A stretch of 64,000 bases of DNA. Source: an uncultured Lachnospiraceae bacterium (GTDB lineage Bacteria > Bacillota > Clostridia > Lachnospirales > Lachnospiraceae). This document shows, in pieces, positions 37,946 through 46,659 of the stretch. The stretch is taken from NCBI GenBank assembly GCA_902789175.1, contig CADANF010000020.1:1-64000 (forward strand), given 5' to 3'. The notes below the pieces were generated by a model that did no database searches, was not told where the DNA came from, and saw only the letters and a program-made list of their open reading frames with translations. Position numbers and translations under genes: made by a program. Each line of letters starts with the position of its first letter. Within the stretch, counting starts at the first letter, position 1.

Positions 37946-38003
37946 TTATTATAATAGGAATGTGAAATTTGTTTCATAGTTCATTATTGAAAGGGAAAGA
38001 AAA

Positions 38004-38621
38004 ATGGCTAAGGAAAAGATTGCCGAAGATCTTGAGGTATTAGAGGCACTTAAAAACATCGATTTTGTTGAAAATCTCTATAAGGATCAGTTAAAAGGAA
38101 TTAAACTTAAAATAGAAAAGAAGAAGGAAAAGATGTATTCAAGTATTGTAATTGCTGTGATAATTACTGTAATTACTATTCTTATGGGTGCAGAAAGTAT
38201 TAAAAGTATAAGAATTCCTAATTCAGGACCACAAAAGATATATGATTCTATTCTTATAGTTTTTTCAGTTGGATTTTTATTAGTTGATTTATTTTTTGTA
38301 TACAAAGCGATTAGAAATATCTTTGATCTTATGTATCAGGAAGGAAATCTTTCTATATTTAAATTGAAGCAGGGTGAGTATAAAAGCATATACATGGAAA
38401 GATTCCATTGTGATAACCAGCTTATGAAATTAAAAGAACTTAAGAGTAATGTTGCTGAATATAGAACAACTGAGTATGTATATAAAGCAGAAGCTTACAA
38501 ATATGAAGAAGTTCGTCATGAAGATTTTCAACAGGCCGTTGATTCATATAAGATTCTCATACTGTTTATAGAATTAGTGTCAGTTGCAGTGATTGCTTTT
38601 ATATTATCATATATTATTTAA
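38004..38621 (+). CDS. Membrane protein of unknown function
   Basis: 205 residues: a charged, probably helical N-terminus (1-45), two membrane helices (about 46-62 and 81-100), a cytoplasmic domain rich in Tyr and Lys, and a final helix at the C-terminus (about 185-204). GAAAGGGAAAG lies before the ATG; the next gene begins 18 bases later. No family recognised. Confidence 0.6.
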   Translation: MAKEKIAEDLEVLEALKNIDFVENLYKDQLKGIKLKIEKKKEKMYSSIVIAVIITVITILMGAESIKSIRIPNSGPQKIYDSILIVFSVGFLLVDLFFVYKAIRNIFDLMYQEGNLSIFKLKQGEYKSIYMERFHCDNQLMKLKELKSNVAEYRTTEYVYKAEAYKYEEVRHEDFQQAVDSYKILILFIELVSVAVIAFILSYII

Positions 38622-38639
38622 TTTATAAGGAGATAACTA

Positions 38640-39062
38640 ATGAGAGTATATCTGGCATCACCATTTTTTAATGAAAAAGAATGTGAAGTTTTAGGTCAGG
38701 CTGAAAACATATTAAAAGAAAGAGGATTTTCTTTATTTTCTCCAAGAGAACATGAGACGAGAGAAGGAAATGTAGGAAGCGGAGCCTGGAGTAAAGAAAC
38801 ATTTTTAAATGATAAAGCAGCAATTGATTGGTGTGAAGTGGTTGTTATGCTTTATTGGGGTAATTATAGTGATTCTGGAACAGCCTGGGAATGTGGATAT
38901 GCTTATGCTACAAATAAGCCGGTTGTGGTAGTTCAATTAGGAGAATCATCTAATCTGATGGTTCATGAAGGCAGTCATACAAATCTTTACAGTATAGAAG
39001 AGTTAAAGACTTATGATTTTGATATGATGCCAAGAGAAGCTTATAAAGGAAAGATGTTCTAA
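38640..39062 (+). CDS. Nucleoside 2-deoxyribosyltransferase-like protein
   Basis: 140 residues of the nucleoside 2-deoxyribosyltransferase family, which swaps bases between deoxynucleosides. Seen: MRVYLASPFFN at the start, AAIDWCEVVVMLYWG and the binding segment DSGTAWECGYAYATNKPVVVV, containing the family catalytic glutamate (WECGYA). AAGGAGATAAC before the ATG. The substrate is unknown; some family members hydrolyse modified nucleotides instead. Confidence 0.85.
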   Translation: MRVYLASPFFNEKECEVLGQAENILKERGFSLFSPREHETREGNVGSGAWSKETFLNDKAAIDWCEVVVMLYWGNYSDSGTAWECGYAYATNKPVVVVQLGESSNLMVHEGSHTNLYSIEELKTYDFDMMPREAYKGKMF

Positions 39063-39133
39063 AGACATCTTTTTTTTTATTATAAAGTTATAAAGATGTT
39101 TTAAAGGTATTTTTATATTAAACTGGAAAATAA

Positions 39134-39160
39134 AAAAACTCAGCAATCAGCTGAGTTTTT
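39134..39160 (-). terminator. Terminator of the tRNA-Ser-Asn-Cys operon
   Basis: AAAAACTCAGC and GCTGAGTTTTT form an 11-bp stem around five bases. On the minus strand TTTTTTTATTTT follows, directly after tRNA-Cys. Confidence 0.85.
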
Positions 39161-39163
39161 TAG

Positions 39164-39234
39164 AGGTAGCGATCGGATTTGAACCGATGATCAGGGTGTT
39201 GCAGACCCATGCCTTACCGCTTGGCTACGCCACC
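39164..39234 (-). tRNA. tRNA-Cys (anticodon GCA)
   Basis: The acceptor GGTGGCG pairs with CGCTACC (one G-U), the discriminator is U as expected for Cys, the anticodon loop CTGCAAC gives GCA, and the T-loop is GGTTCAAATCC. CCA is not encoded. Confidence 0.95.
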
Positions 39235-39269
39235 ATATTTAATTGAATGATAGTTTGTTATCATTCGAG

Positions 39270-39341
39270 CTCCCCGAGTAGGGCTCGAACCTACAACAAC
39301 TCGGTTAACAGCCGAGTGCTCTACCATTGAGCTATCGAGGA
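39270..39341 (-). tRNA. tRNA-Asn (anticodon GTT)
   Basis: Acceptor TCCTCGA/TCGGGGA, discriminator G, anticodon loop CTGTTAA (GTT), T-arm GTAGGTTCGAGCCCTAC. An extra copy of its 5' part lies just upstream at 39386-39420. Confidence 0.95.
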
Positions 39342-39385
39342 AAATTGTAAAATCCAAGCTACAATAGAAACTGGGAACTCGCCAC

Positions 39386-39420
39386 AGTGCTCTACCATTG
39401 AGCTATCGAGGAAAATTGTA
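39386..39420 (-). pseudogene. Duplicated 5' fragment of tRNA-Asn
   Basis: 35 bases identical to 39315-39349: the 5' acceptor strand, D-arm and start of the anticodon stem of tRNA-Asn, plus nine flanking bases. The anticodon, variable and T arms are missing, so it cannot make a tRNA. It lies inside the Ser-Asn-Cys transcript and is probably a product of local duplication or recombination. Confidence 0.85.
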
Positions 39421-39526
39421 TAATCTAACATAAATAATGTTTATCCTAAACAGCAAAATAAATTATAATTGGAAATGTCAATTATGTCAACACTAAGTCA
39501 ACTTTATTTTGATGTTTTAGATAAAA

Positions 39527-39614
39527 CGGAGATGGAGGGATTTGAACCCTCGCGCCGATTGCTCGACCTACACCCTTAGCAGGGGCGCCTCTTCAGCCTC
39601 TTGAGTACATCTCC
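39527..39614 (-). tRNA. tRNA-Ser (anticodon GCT)
   Basis: 88 bases with the long variable arm of class II tRNAs. Acceptor GGAGATG/CATCTCC, discriminator G, anticodon loop CTGCTAA (GCT), T-arm GAGGGTTCAAATCCCTC. First gene of the tRNA operon. Confidence 0.95.
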
Positions 39615-39701
39615 AAAAGCTGATGTATGACCCTAACCAAGTTTCTGTTTAAATCAGAATCTGTGGATAATATACATCTCATGCAAATAGCACGCTTAAA
39701 C

Positions 39702-39730
39702 ATAATACCAAATAGATATAGTTGTGTCAA
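39702..39730 (-). promoter_or_regulatory. Promoter of the tRNA-Ser-Asn-Cys operon
   Basis: On the minus strand, TTGACA (39725-39730), 17 bp, TATTAT (39702-39707): close to full consensus, as expected for stable RNA. Transcription starts about 80 bases before tRNA-Ser. Confidence 0.8.
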
Positions 39731-39792
39731 GGATTCATTAAAAATTAGTTATAAAAATTGTCACAGTTTTGTCACCTTTTACATATTGCAGG

Positions 39793-39814
39793 ATTGTACC
39801 AAAATTAGTACAAT
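39793..39814. promoter_or_regulatory. Inverted repeat upstream of ispE
   Basis: ATTGTAC and GTACAAT separated by eight bases, in the 287-base gap between the tRNA operon promoter and ispE. Possible operator; no regulator can be named. Confidence 0.4.
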
Positions 39815-39901
39815 ATATTGTATACAAAATACAGCTATACAAAAAACAATTTGTATGAATTGTTTTTATTTTGCTGATAATTTTTGATTTAGAGAGGTTC
39901 T

Positions 39902-40789
39902 ATGATTACATTAAAAGCATTTGCAAAGATCAATATCGCTCTTGATATTGTAGGAAGAAGAGACGATGGCTATCATCTTGTTGATATGATAATGCAGGAT
40001 ATAAACCTGTTCGATATTCTTTCTTTCGAAATAATTGAAGATAAAAAGGGTGAGGTAGTTATAGAATTAAAAAAACCTGATCCTAATATCCCATTGGATG
40101 ATAAAAATCTAATTACAAAAGCAATAAAATTAATGATGGAATTATATAATATCAAGGATTCAGTTAAAGTTATCCTTGATAAGAGAATTCCTGCGGCTGC
40201 TGGTATGGCTGGCGGAAGTACAGATTGTGCTGCTTCAATAAAAGCGATGAATGAACTTTTTTCACTTAATTTATCTATAGATGAGATGAAAGAAATAGGA
40301 GTTAGATTAGGTGCAGATGTTCCTTACTGTCTTGTGGGCAAAACAAAGAGAGCAAGAGGCATAGGAGAAATATTGGATGATATAAGTGCAATGCCTGATA
40401 ATTTATATTATCTTATTGCAAAACCTGAAGGCGGCATTTCAACAAAAGAGATGTATGAAGCTTATGACAGTCTTTTAGAAGTGAATCATCCGAATATTGA
40501 AAAACTTATTACAGCTATTGAAAGAAAAGATATAGCTGCTGTTAAAAATAATATGGGAAATGTGCTTGAACCGGTTACAAGAAAAGGCGTTAAAGCAATT
40601 GAAATGATAGAAGATATAATGAATAGAAATGATGCAATTGTTTCTATGATGACAGGTTCCGGACCAACGGTATTCGGAATTTATGATGATAAAAGAAAGG
40701 TTGATAAGATTAAAATTCTCTTGGAAAAAGAACTTTCAAAAGAAAGATTAAAAGCAGATTTATTTGTAGTGGGAACACCAGAGATTTAA
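39902..40789 (+). CDS. ispE: 4-diphosphocytidyl-2-C-methyl-D-erythritol kinase
   Basis: GHMP kinase of the MEP isoprenoid pathway, phosphorylating the 2-hydroxyl of CDP-ME. 295 residues. Start MITLKAFAKINIALDIVGRRDDGYH is the classic IspE N-terminus. The ATP loop is PAAAGMAGGSTDCAA and the C-terminal GHMP motif is MTGSGPTVFGIY. AGAGAGG precedes the ATG. First gene of a tight run to rsmI. Confidence 0.96.
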   Translation: MITLKAFAKINIALDIVGRRDDGYHLVDMIMQDINLFDILSFEIIEDKKGEVVIELKKPDPNIPLDDKNLITKAIKLMMELYNIKDSVKVILDKRIPAAAGMAGGSTDCAASIKAMNELFSLNLSIDEMKEIGVRLGADVPYCLVGKTKRARGIGEILDDISAMPDNLYYLIAKPEGGISTKEMYEAYDSLLEVNHPNIEKLITAIERKDIAAVKNNMGNVLEPVTRKGVKAIEMIEDIMNRNDAIVSMMTGSGPTVFGIYDDKRKVDKIKILLEKELSKERLKADLFVVGTPEI

Positions 40790-40801
40790 GGAGGAAAATG
40801 T

Positions 40802-41485
40802 ATGAAACTTGAAATTGACCAGAGTGAATACCTTCCTTTACGAGAGCTTGTCTTTAAAGCACTTAGAAAGGCTATTATTAAAGGTGAACTTGCACCTGGT
40901 GAGAGACTTATGGAAGAAAAACTGGCTAAGAAATTAGAAGTAAGTAGAACTCCAGTAAGAGAAGCTATAAGAATGCTTGAATTAGAAGGCCTTGTAGTGA
41001 TGATTCCAAGAAGAGGGGCAGAGGTTGCAAAAATCACTATCCAGGATTTAAAGGATGCACTTGAAGTAAGAATGGCTATTGAAGATCTGTCAGTAAGACT
41101 TGCCTGTGACAGGATAAATGAAGATGAGAAAGAAACTCTTAAATTAAGACAGAAGGCTTTTGAAGATGCTGCGGCAAAAAAGGTTGTTATGGAAATGGTA
41201 GAATGTGATGAGAAATTCCATGATATCATTTTTGAAGCAACAAAGAATAAGAGACTTATAAGTATTGCTCATAGTTTAAGAGAGCAGGTCTATAGATACA
41301 GATTTGAATATATAAAAGATTTTAGTTATCATGAAAAACTGATAAATGAACATAGAGCTATAACAGAAGCTATACTTGAGGGAAATGTAGATGGAGCAAA
41401 GAATATGATGAAAACACATATCTTTGATCAGGAACAGATCATTATCAGTAATATCAGTAAGGAAGTTGAAAAAGACTATGAGTAA
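40802..41485 (+). CDS. GntR-family transcriptional regulator, FCD (FadR/VanR) type
   Basis: 227 residues: a winged HTH (12-75, RKAIIKGELAPGERLMEEKLAKKLEVSRTPVREAIRMLE) and a helical FCD ligand domain (80-220). The FCD domain has the metal/ligand residues in DEKFHDIIFEAT and YHEKLINEHRAI. The effector is unknown, often an organic acid in this family. GGAGG precedes the start; the end overlaps tmk by eight bases. An ispE-GntR pair is common in Lachnospiraceae, as I recall. Confidence 0.92.
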   Translation: MKLEIDQSEYLPLRELVFKALRKAIIKGELAPGERLMEEKLAKKLEVSRTPVREAIRMLELEGLVVMIPRRGAEVAKITIQDLKDALEVRMAIEDLSVRLACDRINEDEKETLKLRQKAFEDAAAKKVVMEMVECDEKFHDIIFEATKNKRLISIAHSLREQVYRYRFEYIKDFSYHEKLINEHRAITEAILEGNVDGAKNMMKTHIFDQEQIIISNISKEVEKDYE

Positions 41486-42101
41486 GGGGATTTTTATTAC
41501 AATGGAAGGACCTGATGGATCCGGCAAGTCAACACAGATTGCGCTCCTCAGTGATTACCTTAAGGAAAAAGGCTATGATGTTATCATTACCCGTGAGCCA
41601 GGGGGAACAAGAATAAGCGAAAAGATAAGAGAGATAATACTTAATAAAGACTATCAGGAGATGAATCCTATGACGGAACTTTTACTCTATGCATCAGCAA
41701 GGGCACAGCTTGTAAATGAAGTTATAGGACCTTCTATTGAGGAGGGAAAAGCTGTTATAAGTGACAGGTTTGTTGATTCATCTGTTGTATATCAGGGAAT
41801 AGCAAGAGGTCTTGGCATAGAGACTGTTTATAGTGTAAATGCACATGCTATAGGAAAGTATGTGCCACAGGTAACATTTTTACTGGATCTCTGTGCTGAA
41901 GAAGGAATCAGAAGAAAGAAGAATCAGGCTGAGCTTGACCGTATGGAGTTAGAAAGTATCGAATTCCATAAAAAGGTTGCTGAAGGTTACAGAACATTGG
42001 CAGATCGAGACCCAGAGAGAATTGTAAAGATAGATGCTTCTTTACCGATAGATGAAATATGTGATATGATAAAAGTTAAGGTCAAAAGTATTATAGAGTA
42101 G
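41478..42101 (+). CDS. tmk: Thymidylate kinase
   Basis: Phosphorylates dTMP to dTDP. The start at 41478 (207 residues, MSKGIFITMEGPDGSGKST) puts the P-loop GPDGSGKS at the usual place; an upstream in-frame ATG at 41424 lies deep in the GntR gene. DR-x motif ISDRFVDSSVVYQG and the LID region follow. Overlaps the regulator gene by eight bases and is followed by holB, as in Bacillus. Confidence 0.95.
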   Translation: MSKGIFITMEGPDGSGKSTQIALLSDYLKEKGYDVIITREPGGTRISEKIREIILNKDYQEMNPMTELLLYASARAQLVNEVIGPSIEEGKAVISDRFVDSSVVYQGIARGLGIETVYSVNAHAIGKYVPQVTFLLDLCAEEGIRRKKNQAELDRMELESIEFHKKVAEGYRTLADRDPERIVKIDASLPIDEICDMIKVKVKSIIE

Positions 42102-42138
42102 GTAGCAGAATTCTCTATATATGAATGGAGGGATTCTT

Positions 42139-43125
42139 ATGGATTTTAAATCTATAGTAGGACATGAAGATATAATTAAACATTTTAAGAGTTCTATAGA
42201 AATAGGCAGAGTAAGTCATGCATATATAATATGTGGTGAAGAAGGCAGCGGAAGAATGGCATTAGCCTTTTCCTATGCTAAGACCCTTTTATGCGAGAAA
42301 GGGGGAGAAGATGCTTGTAATGAATGTAAATCCTGCAAGCAGGCAGATTCTTCAAATCATCCGGATATTATCTATGTTAAGCATGAAAAACCAAATATCA
42401 TTTCAGTTGATGAGATAAGGGAGCAGGTAGTTAATACCATTTCCATTAAGCCATATCAGTCAAAATATAAGATTTATATAATTGATGGTGCAGAGAAGAT
42501 GAATATTCAGGCTCAGAATGCGCTTCTTAAGACAATTGAGGAGCCGCCACACTATGCTATAATCATCCTTCTTTCAACGGCATTAGATAAATTACTGCCA
42601 ACTATTCAGTCAAGATGTATCACTCTTTCAACTAAACCTGTAAAAGAGAATGATATAATCGATTATCTTATGAAGAATTATAATATTCCAAAGGATAAGG
42701 CAAAATTTGCATTTGAATATTCTCAGGGTAATTTAGGTAAGGCAATAAGACTTGCCACTAATACAGAATATGAAAAACTTGTAGAATCAGTTATCGATCT
42801 TGAAACCCGTATATATGAGATGGATATGGAAGATATTAAATTCATTCTCCTGGGAACAAGCGGATATATGGTCAATACATGTGAATACCTTGATCTTATG
42901 ATGATGTGGTATAGAGATGTACTTATGTTAAAAGTAACTGGTAATCCTGATAGGATCATTTTTAAAGAACAGTATTCTACTATCAAGGAACAGTCAAAGT
43001 ATTTGTCATTTAATGAGATTGAAGCAAAAGCAAAAGCTATCGAGAGAGCTAAGGAAAGGTTATCAGCCAATGCTCGTCTTGAGGATGTTATGAGACTTCT
43101 TATTATGACACTTAAGGAGATTTAG
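42139..43125 (+). CDS. holB: DNA polymerase III delta' subunit
   Basis: Clamp-loader stator subunit. I start at the ATG at 42139 (328 residues), with GGAGGG upstream, rather than 42121. The AAA+ domain has a zinc-binding cysteine set (CEKGGEDACNECKSC). The Walker A equivalent GEEGSGRMA has Arg in place of the essential Lys, as expected for the non-ATPase delta'. The sensor region TIEEPPHYAIIILLST and SRC motif (QSRC) are clear. Confidence 0.93.
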   Translation: MDFKSIVGHEDIIKHFKSSIEIGRVSHAYIICGEEGSGRMALAFSYAKTLLCEKGGEDACNECKSCKQADSSNHPDIIYVKHEKPNIISVDEIREQVVNTISIKPYQSKYKIYIIDGAEKMNIQAQNALLKTIEEPPHYAIIILLSTALDKLLPTIQSRCITLSTKPVKENDIIDYLMKNYNIPKDKAKFAFEYSQGNLGKAIRLATNTEYEKLVESVIDLETRIYEMDMEDIKFILLGTSGYMVNTCEYLDLMMMWYRDVLMLKVTGNPDRIIFKEQYSTIKEQSKYLSFNEIEAKAKAIERAKERLSANARLEDVMRLLIMTLKEI

Positions 43126-43127
43126 TA

Positions 43128-44051
43128 ATGAAAAATGTTATAGGTGTCCGTTTCAGACAGAATGGAAAGATTTATTTCTTTGACCCAATGGATAATGTCT
43201 GTGAAGTGGGTACAAATGTAATAGTTGAGACTGCAAGAGGCGTTGAATATGGTAAGGTAGTTCTCGGAAAAAGACAGATAGAAGATGAGAAGATAATCGA
43301 TACCTTAAAGCCAATCATTAGAGTTGCTACAGAAGATGACTCTAAGAAATATGAAACAAATAAAGAAAAGTCAGTAGAGGCGTTTAATATCTGCTGTGAG
43401 AAGATAAAGGCTCACGGACTTAAGATGAAGCTTATTGCTGCTGAATATACATTTGATAATAATAAGGTTCTTTTTTATTTTACAGCAGATGGACGAGTTG
43501 ATTTCAGAGAATTAGTTAAAGACTTAGCTGCTGTTTTCAGAACAAGAATTGAATTAAGACAGATAGGTGTTAGAGATGAAGCAAAGATTCAGGGTGGTAT
43601 AGGTATGTGCGGAAGGGAACTTTGCTGCCATAGCTATTTAAATGAATTTATTCCTGTATCTATAAAGATGGCTAAGGAACAGAGTCTTTCTCTTAATCCA
43701 ACAAAGATTTCCGGTGTATGTGGAAGACTTATGTGCTGTCTTAAGTATGAGGAAGAGACTTATGAATATCTTAATTCAAAACTTCCAAATGTTGGTGACA
43801 CTGTAACAACATCAGATGGTGTAGTAGGTGAAGTTTCTTCTGTAAGTGTATTAAGACAGAAAGTAAAGATCCTTATCACTGATGAAGAAGGAAATAAGGA
43901 TATCATTGAAAGAGGTGTTGATGACCTTAAGATCAAGCCTGGTAAACGTAAAAAGAAATTTGATCAGCAGGCAGATAAAGCAGCTCAGGATGAATTAAAG
44001 GAATTAGAGGCCTTAGAAAGAAAAGAAGGAAAATCTAAATTCAATGATTAA
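43128..44051 (+). CDS. ricT: PSP1-domain protein RicT/YaaT
   Basis: 307 residues with a PSP1 domain. The eight-cysteine-type pattern is visible as IGMCGRELCCHSYL and GVCGRLMCCLKYEEETY, which in Bacillus binds [4Fe-4S] clusters. There RicT works with RicA and RicF in the Y-complex that directs RNase Y cleavage and development. RicA and RicF are not in this window. It starts two bases after holB and overlaps the next gene by eight. Confidence 0.93.
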   Translation: MKNVIGVRFRQNGKIYFFDPMDNVCEVGTNVIVETARGVEYGKVVLGKRQIEDEKIIDTLKPIIRVATEDDSKKYETNKEKSVEAFNICCEKIKAHGLKMKLIAAEYTFDNNKVLFYFTADGRVDFRELVKDLAAVFRTRIELRQIGVRDEAKIQGGIGMCGRELCCHSYLNEFIPVSIKMAKEQSLSLNPTKISGVCGRLMCCLKYEEETYEYLNSKLPNVGDTVTTSDGVVGEVSSVSVLRQKVKILITDEEGNKDIIERGVDDLKIKPGKRKKKFDQQADKAAQDELKELEALERKEGKSKFND

Positions 44052-44790
44052 TGACGGAAAAGTTCTTAAAAATGAAAGAATAGATGATCTTGAATGTAAT
44101 GGGTTCTGTATTATTCAGGACCCTTCATTTTTCTGTTTTGGTATGGATGCAGTACTTCTTTCAAATTATGTTACTGTTAAGAAAAATGCAAAAGTAGTGG
44201 ATATGTGTTCTGGTAACGGAATCATTCCTCTTCTTTTATGTGCCAAGAAAAAAGGCGGCCATATCACAGGAATAGAGATTCAGGAACATATGGCAGACAT
44301 GGCAAGACGCTCTGTTAGATTAAATAAGGTTGAGGAGAATATCGATATTATAAATGCTGATATAAAGAATATTAAAGATTATTTTAAAAGAGAAAGTATT
44401 GATACTGTTACCTGTAATCCTCCTTATATAGAAGAAAGTTATGGACTTAAAAATCCTAATCAGCCGGTAAATATTGCAAGGCATGAGATACTTCTTAATC
44501 TGGAAGATGTGATAAGTGCCGCGGCTTATCTTTTAAAACCAAACGGTAATTTTGCCATGGTTCATAAGCCTTTCAGATTACCTCAGATAATGACATTAAT
44601 GTCAAAATATAGACTTGAGCCAAAACGGCTTAGAATGGTCCAGTCTGATTATGAATCTGAGCCATCAATGGTCTTAATAGAAGCTACGCATTATGGAAAG
44701 CCATTTATGAAGATAGATCCGGCACTTAATGTTTATGATAAAGAAAGAAATTATACAAAGGAGCTGCTGAGTATTTATGGAAAAATCTAA
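44044..44790 (+). CDS. tRNA1(Val) (adenine37-N6)-methyltransferase-like protein
   Basis: 248-residue SAM-dependent methyltransferase. Motif I is VVDMCSGNGIIPLLL, and the N6-adenine catalytic motif NPPY is present (CNPPYIEES). The homologue in Bacillus is YabB, in E. coli YfiC/TrmN6. Position between ricT and rsmI matches yabB. Start overlaps ricT by eight bases; end overlaps rsmI by 14. Confidence 0.9.
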   Translation: MINDGKVLKNERIDDLECNGFCIIQDPSFFCFGMDAVLLSNYVTVKKNAKVVDMCSGNGIIPLLLCAKKKGGHITGIEIQEHMADMARRSVRLNKVEENIDIINADIKNIKDYFKRESIDTVTCNPPYIEESYGLKNPNQPVNIARHEILLNLEDVISAAAYLLKPNGNFAMVHKPFRLPQIMTLMSKYRLEPKRLRMVQSDYESEPSMVLIEATHYGKPFMKIDPALNVYDKERNYTKELLSIYGKI

Positions 44791-45640
44791 TGAAAAAAGT
44801 GGAATTTTATATCTTGTGGCAACTCCAATAGGCAATCTGGAGGATATGACTTTCAGAGCTGTTAAGATTTTAAATGAAGTAGATATAATTGCAGCTGAGG
44901 ATACAAGAAATTCCATAAAGCTTTTGAATCATTTTGAAATTAAGAAACCTATGACTTCTTATCATGAATTCAATAAATATGATAAGGCAGATGTACTGAT
45001 TGATAAGCTTCTTATGGGAGAAAGTGTTGCAGTTATAACAGATGCTGGAACACCTGGAATATCTGATCCGGGAGAAGTGCTTTGTGAAAAGGCATTTTCA
45101 AATGGGATAAAAGTTGTACCAATACCTGGGGCCTGTGCTGCTGTTAATGCACTTATTGCCTCCGGTCAGCCTACAAGAAGATTTTCGTTTGAAGCATTCC
45201 TTCCACAGGATAAGAAAGAAAGAGAAGAGGTTCTTTCTGAATTAAAAAATGAGACAAGGACAATGATAATCTATGAGGCGCCTCATAGATTAAAGAAGAC
45301 TTTAAAAGAGTTGATGGATATTTTTGGAGAGGATAGAAGTCTTACAATCTGTAAAGAGATAACAAAGAAACATGAAACATTTTATCGTACAGATTTTAAG
45401 AGTGCTGTTGCATTGTTTGATGAAGAGGATCCTCGTGGAGAGTATGTTCTTGTAATAAGAGGTAAGTCTTTCAGTGAAAAGAAGGAAGAAGAGACTAAGA
45501 AGTGGGAAGATATAACAATTAAAGAACATATTGAAATGTATATAAAAAAAGGTATGTCCAAGAAAGAAGCTGTAAAACAGGTAGCTTCAGACAGGAACAT
45601 ACCTAAGAGAGATGTTTATCAGGAGTCAATAGACCTTTGA
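44777..45640 (+). CDS. rsmI: 16S rRNA (cytidine1402-2'-O)-methyltransferase
   Basis: Methylates C1402 of 16S rRNA at the P site. 287 residues. It starts LYLVATPIGNLEDMTFRAV, followed by DTRNSIKLLNHFEI, ITDAGTPGISDPGE and PIPGACA, all signature of the tetrapyrrole methylase-like RsmI family. Its TGA stop abuts the stop of the convergent HTH gene (TGATCA). Confidence 0.96.
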   Translation: MEKSNEKSGILYLVATPIGNLEDMTFRAVKILNEVDIIAAEDTRNSIKLLNHFEIKKPMTSYHEFNKYDKADVLIDKLLMGESVAVITDAGTPGISDPGEVLCEKAFSNGIKVVPIPGACAAVNALIASGQPTRRFSFEAFLPQDKKEREEVLSELKNETRTMIIYEAPHRLKKTLKELMDIFGEDRSLTICKEITKKHETFYRTDFKSAVALFDEEDPRGEYVLVIRGKSFSEKKEEETKKWEDITIKEHIEMYIKKGMSKKEAVKQVASDRNIPKRDVYQESIDL

Positions 45641-46174
45641 TCAAACATCCTTAACATCGTTATAGAATTTAGCTTTAAGGGATGGGTCGCTTAAGATCCA
45701 TTCCTTTATGTTTTTAATATTCTGAGATAATGAATTCATTGAAACAAGAACTTCATGGAAGCTTTCAAATTCATTATTGGAAACAGAACCATCTTTAGAG
45801 ATATTAATGAGTTTTTCGGTAATATCATCTATACTCTGAACACTGCTAAGGAAACCTAAAGCCAGGCGTTCAAGACTTTCATTTGCTGCTGGAGAATTTG
45901 CAAGTGAAGCAAGTACTCGCTGTTTTCCTATAGGACAGATATTTTCGCAATATGAATCAGCAAGATACATAGCATCATAATTTTTTGCCATAACGAGAAT
46001 TTCTTCCGCATAAGGAGTAATGATACCGAGTTCAATCCTAGCAAGTCTACTTCTTTCAATTCCAAGTCTTCGGGATGTTTTCTCTCGACTTGTAAAGGTA
46101 CTATCCTTTTTGGCAGCGTTAAATCTAGCCATATAGTAAATATTTTCTAACGCTTTTGATGCCTTTCTTCCCAT
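45641..46174 (-). CDS. HTH (XRE-like) DNA-binding protein
   Basis: 177 residues. A helix-turn-helix lies at about 25-75 (SREKTSRRLGIERSRLARIELGIITPYAEEILVMAKNYDA), then a CENICPIGKQ segment and a helical C-terminal half. The conserved cysteines after the HTH suggest a metal or redox role but are too few to be sure. Convergent with rsmI, the two stops forming TGATCA with no spacer and no terminator. Target unknown. Divergent from the ferredoxin gene. Confidence 0.7.
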   Translation of the reverse strand: MGRKASKALENIYYMARFNAAKKDSTFTSREKTSRRLGIERSRLARIELGIITPYAEEILVMAKNYDAMYLADSYCENICPIGKQRVLASLANSPAANESLERLALGFLSSVQSIDDITEKLINISKDGSVSNNEFESFHEVLVSMNSLSQNIKNIKEWILSDPSLKAKFYNDVKDV

Positions 46175-46331
46175 ATAAAACCTCCTGGAAATAAAAAGAT
46201 ATATTATTTACCGCATAATATATAGTGAGTATTACTATAAGAAAGTAACATAATGAAAATTAAAAAACAAGTAGTTTACGCTGAGTTTAAGGAATATCGC
46301 GGATTATGGCTGTTATAGTTTTTTTATATTC

Positions 46332-46360
46332 TTGTATAAAACTGGAAAATGTAGTATAGT
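46332..46360 (+). promoter_or_regulatory. Ferredoxin promoter
   Basis: TTGTAT (46332-46337), 17 bp, TATAGT (46355-46360); leader of about 34 bases to the start codon. Confidence 0.7.
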
Positions 46361-46400
46361 ATAACAAACTGAGTTAATATTACAAGGAGGAAAATACGTT

Positions 46401-46571
46401 ATGGCATATAGAATTGGTGATGGCTGTATCGGTTGTGGAGCTTGCGCTGGAACATGTCCAGTAGGTGCAATTTCAGAAGATGGCGGAAAGTTCGTTATCG
46501 ATGAGAATTCATGCATCAGCTGTGGCGCTTGCGCTGGTGGATGTCCTGTAGGAACAATCGCTGAGGCTTAA
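46401..46571 (+). CDS. 2[4Fe-4S] ferredoxin
   Basis: 56-residue clostridial ferredoxin with two CxxCxxCxxxCP sets: C9, C12, C15, C19 and C38, C41, C44, C48. Carries low-potential electrons, for example between pyruvate oxidation and hydrogenase or Rnf. Single-gene transcript with its own promoter, AAGGAGGAAAA ribosome site and strong terminator; codon choice (GGT, GCT, GAA) fits high expression. Confidence 0.97.
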   Translation: MAYRIGDGCIGCGACAGTCPVGAISEDGGKFVIDENSCISCGACAGGCPVGTIAEA

Positions 46572-46588
46572 GTTTTATTGATCAATAG

Positions 46589-46621
46589 AAGCGGCTGCAG
46601 AGAAAAGTTCTGCAGCCGCTT
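46589..46621 (+). terminator. Ferredoxin terminator
   Basis: AAGCGGCTGCAGA pairs with TCTGCAGCCGCTT (13 bp) around seven bases, then T-run. Confidence 0.92.
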
Positions 46622-46659
46622 TTTTTCTTCCAAGTAATACACCTAATAATAAGTGCAAG

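Noticed and set aside
39662..39670. Canonical DnaA box TGTGGATAA upstream of the tRNA operon
   Set aside because: A single isolated box, expected by chance in 64 kb.
46313..46516. Antisense frame over the ferredoxin gene
   Set aside because: Shadow of a highly conserved small gene; no ribosome site.
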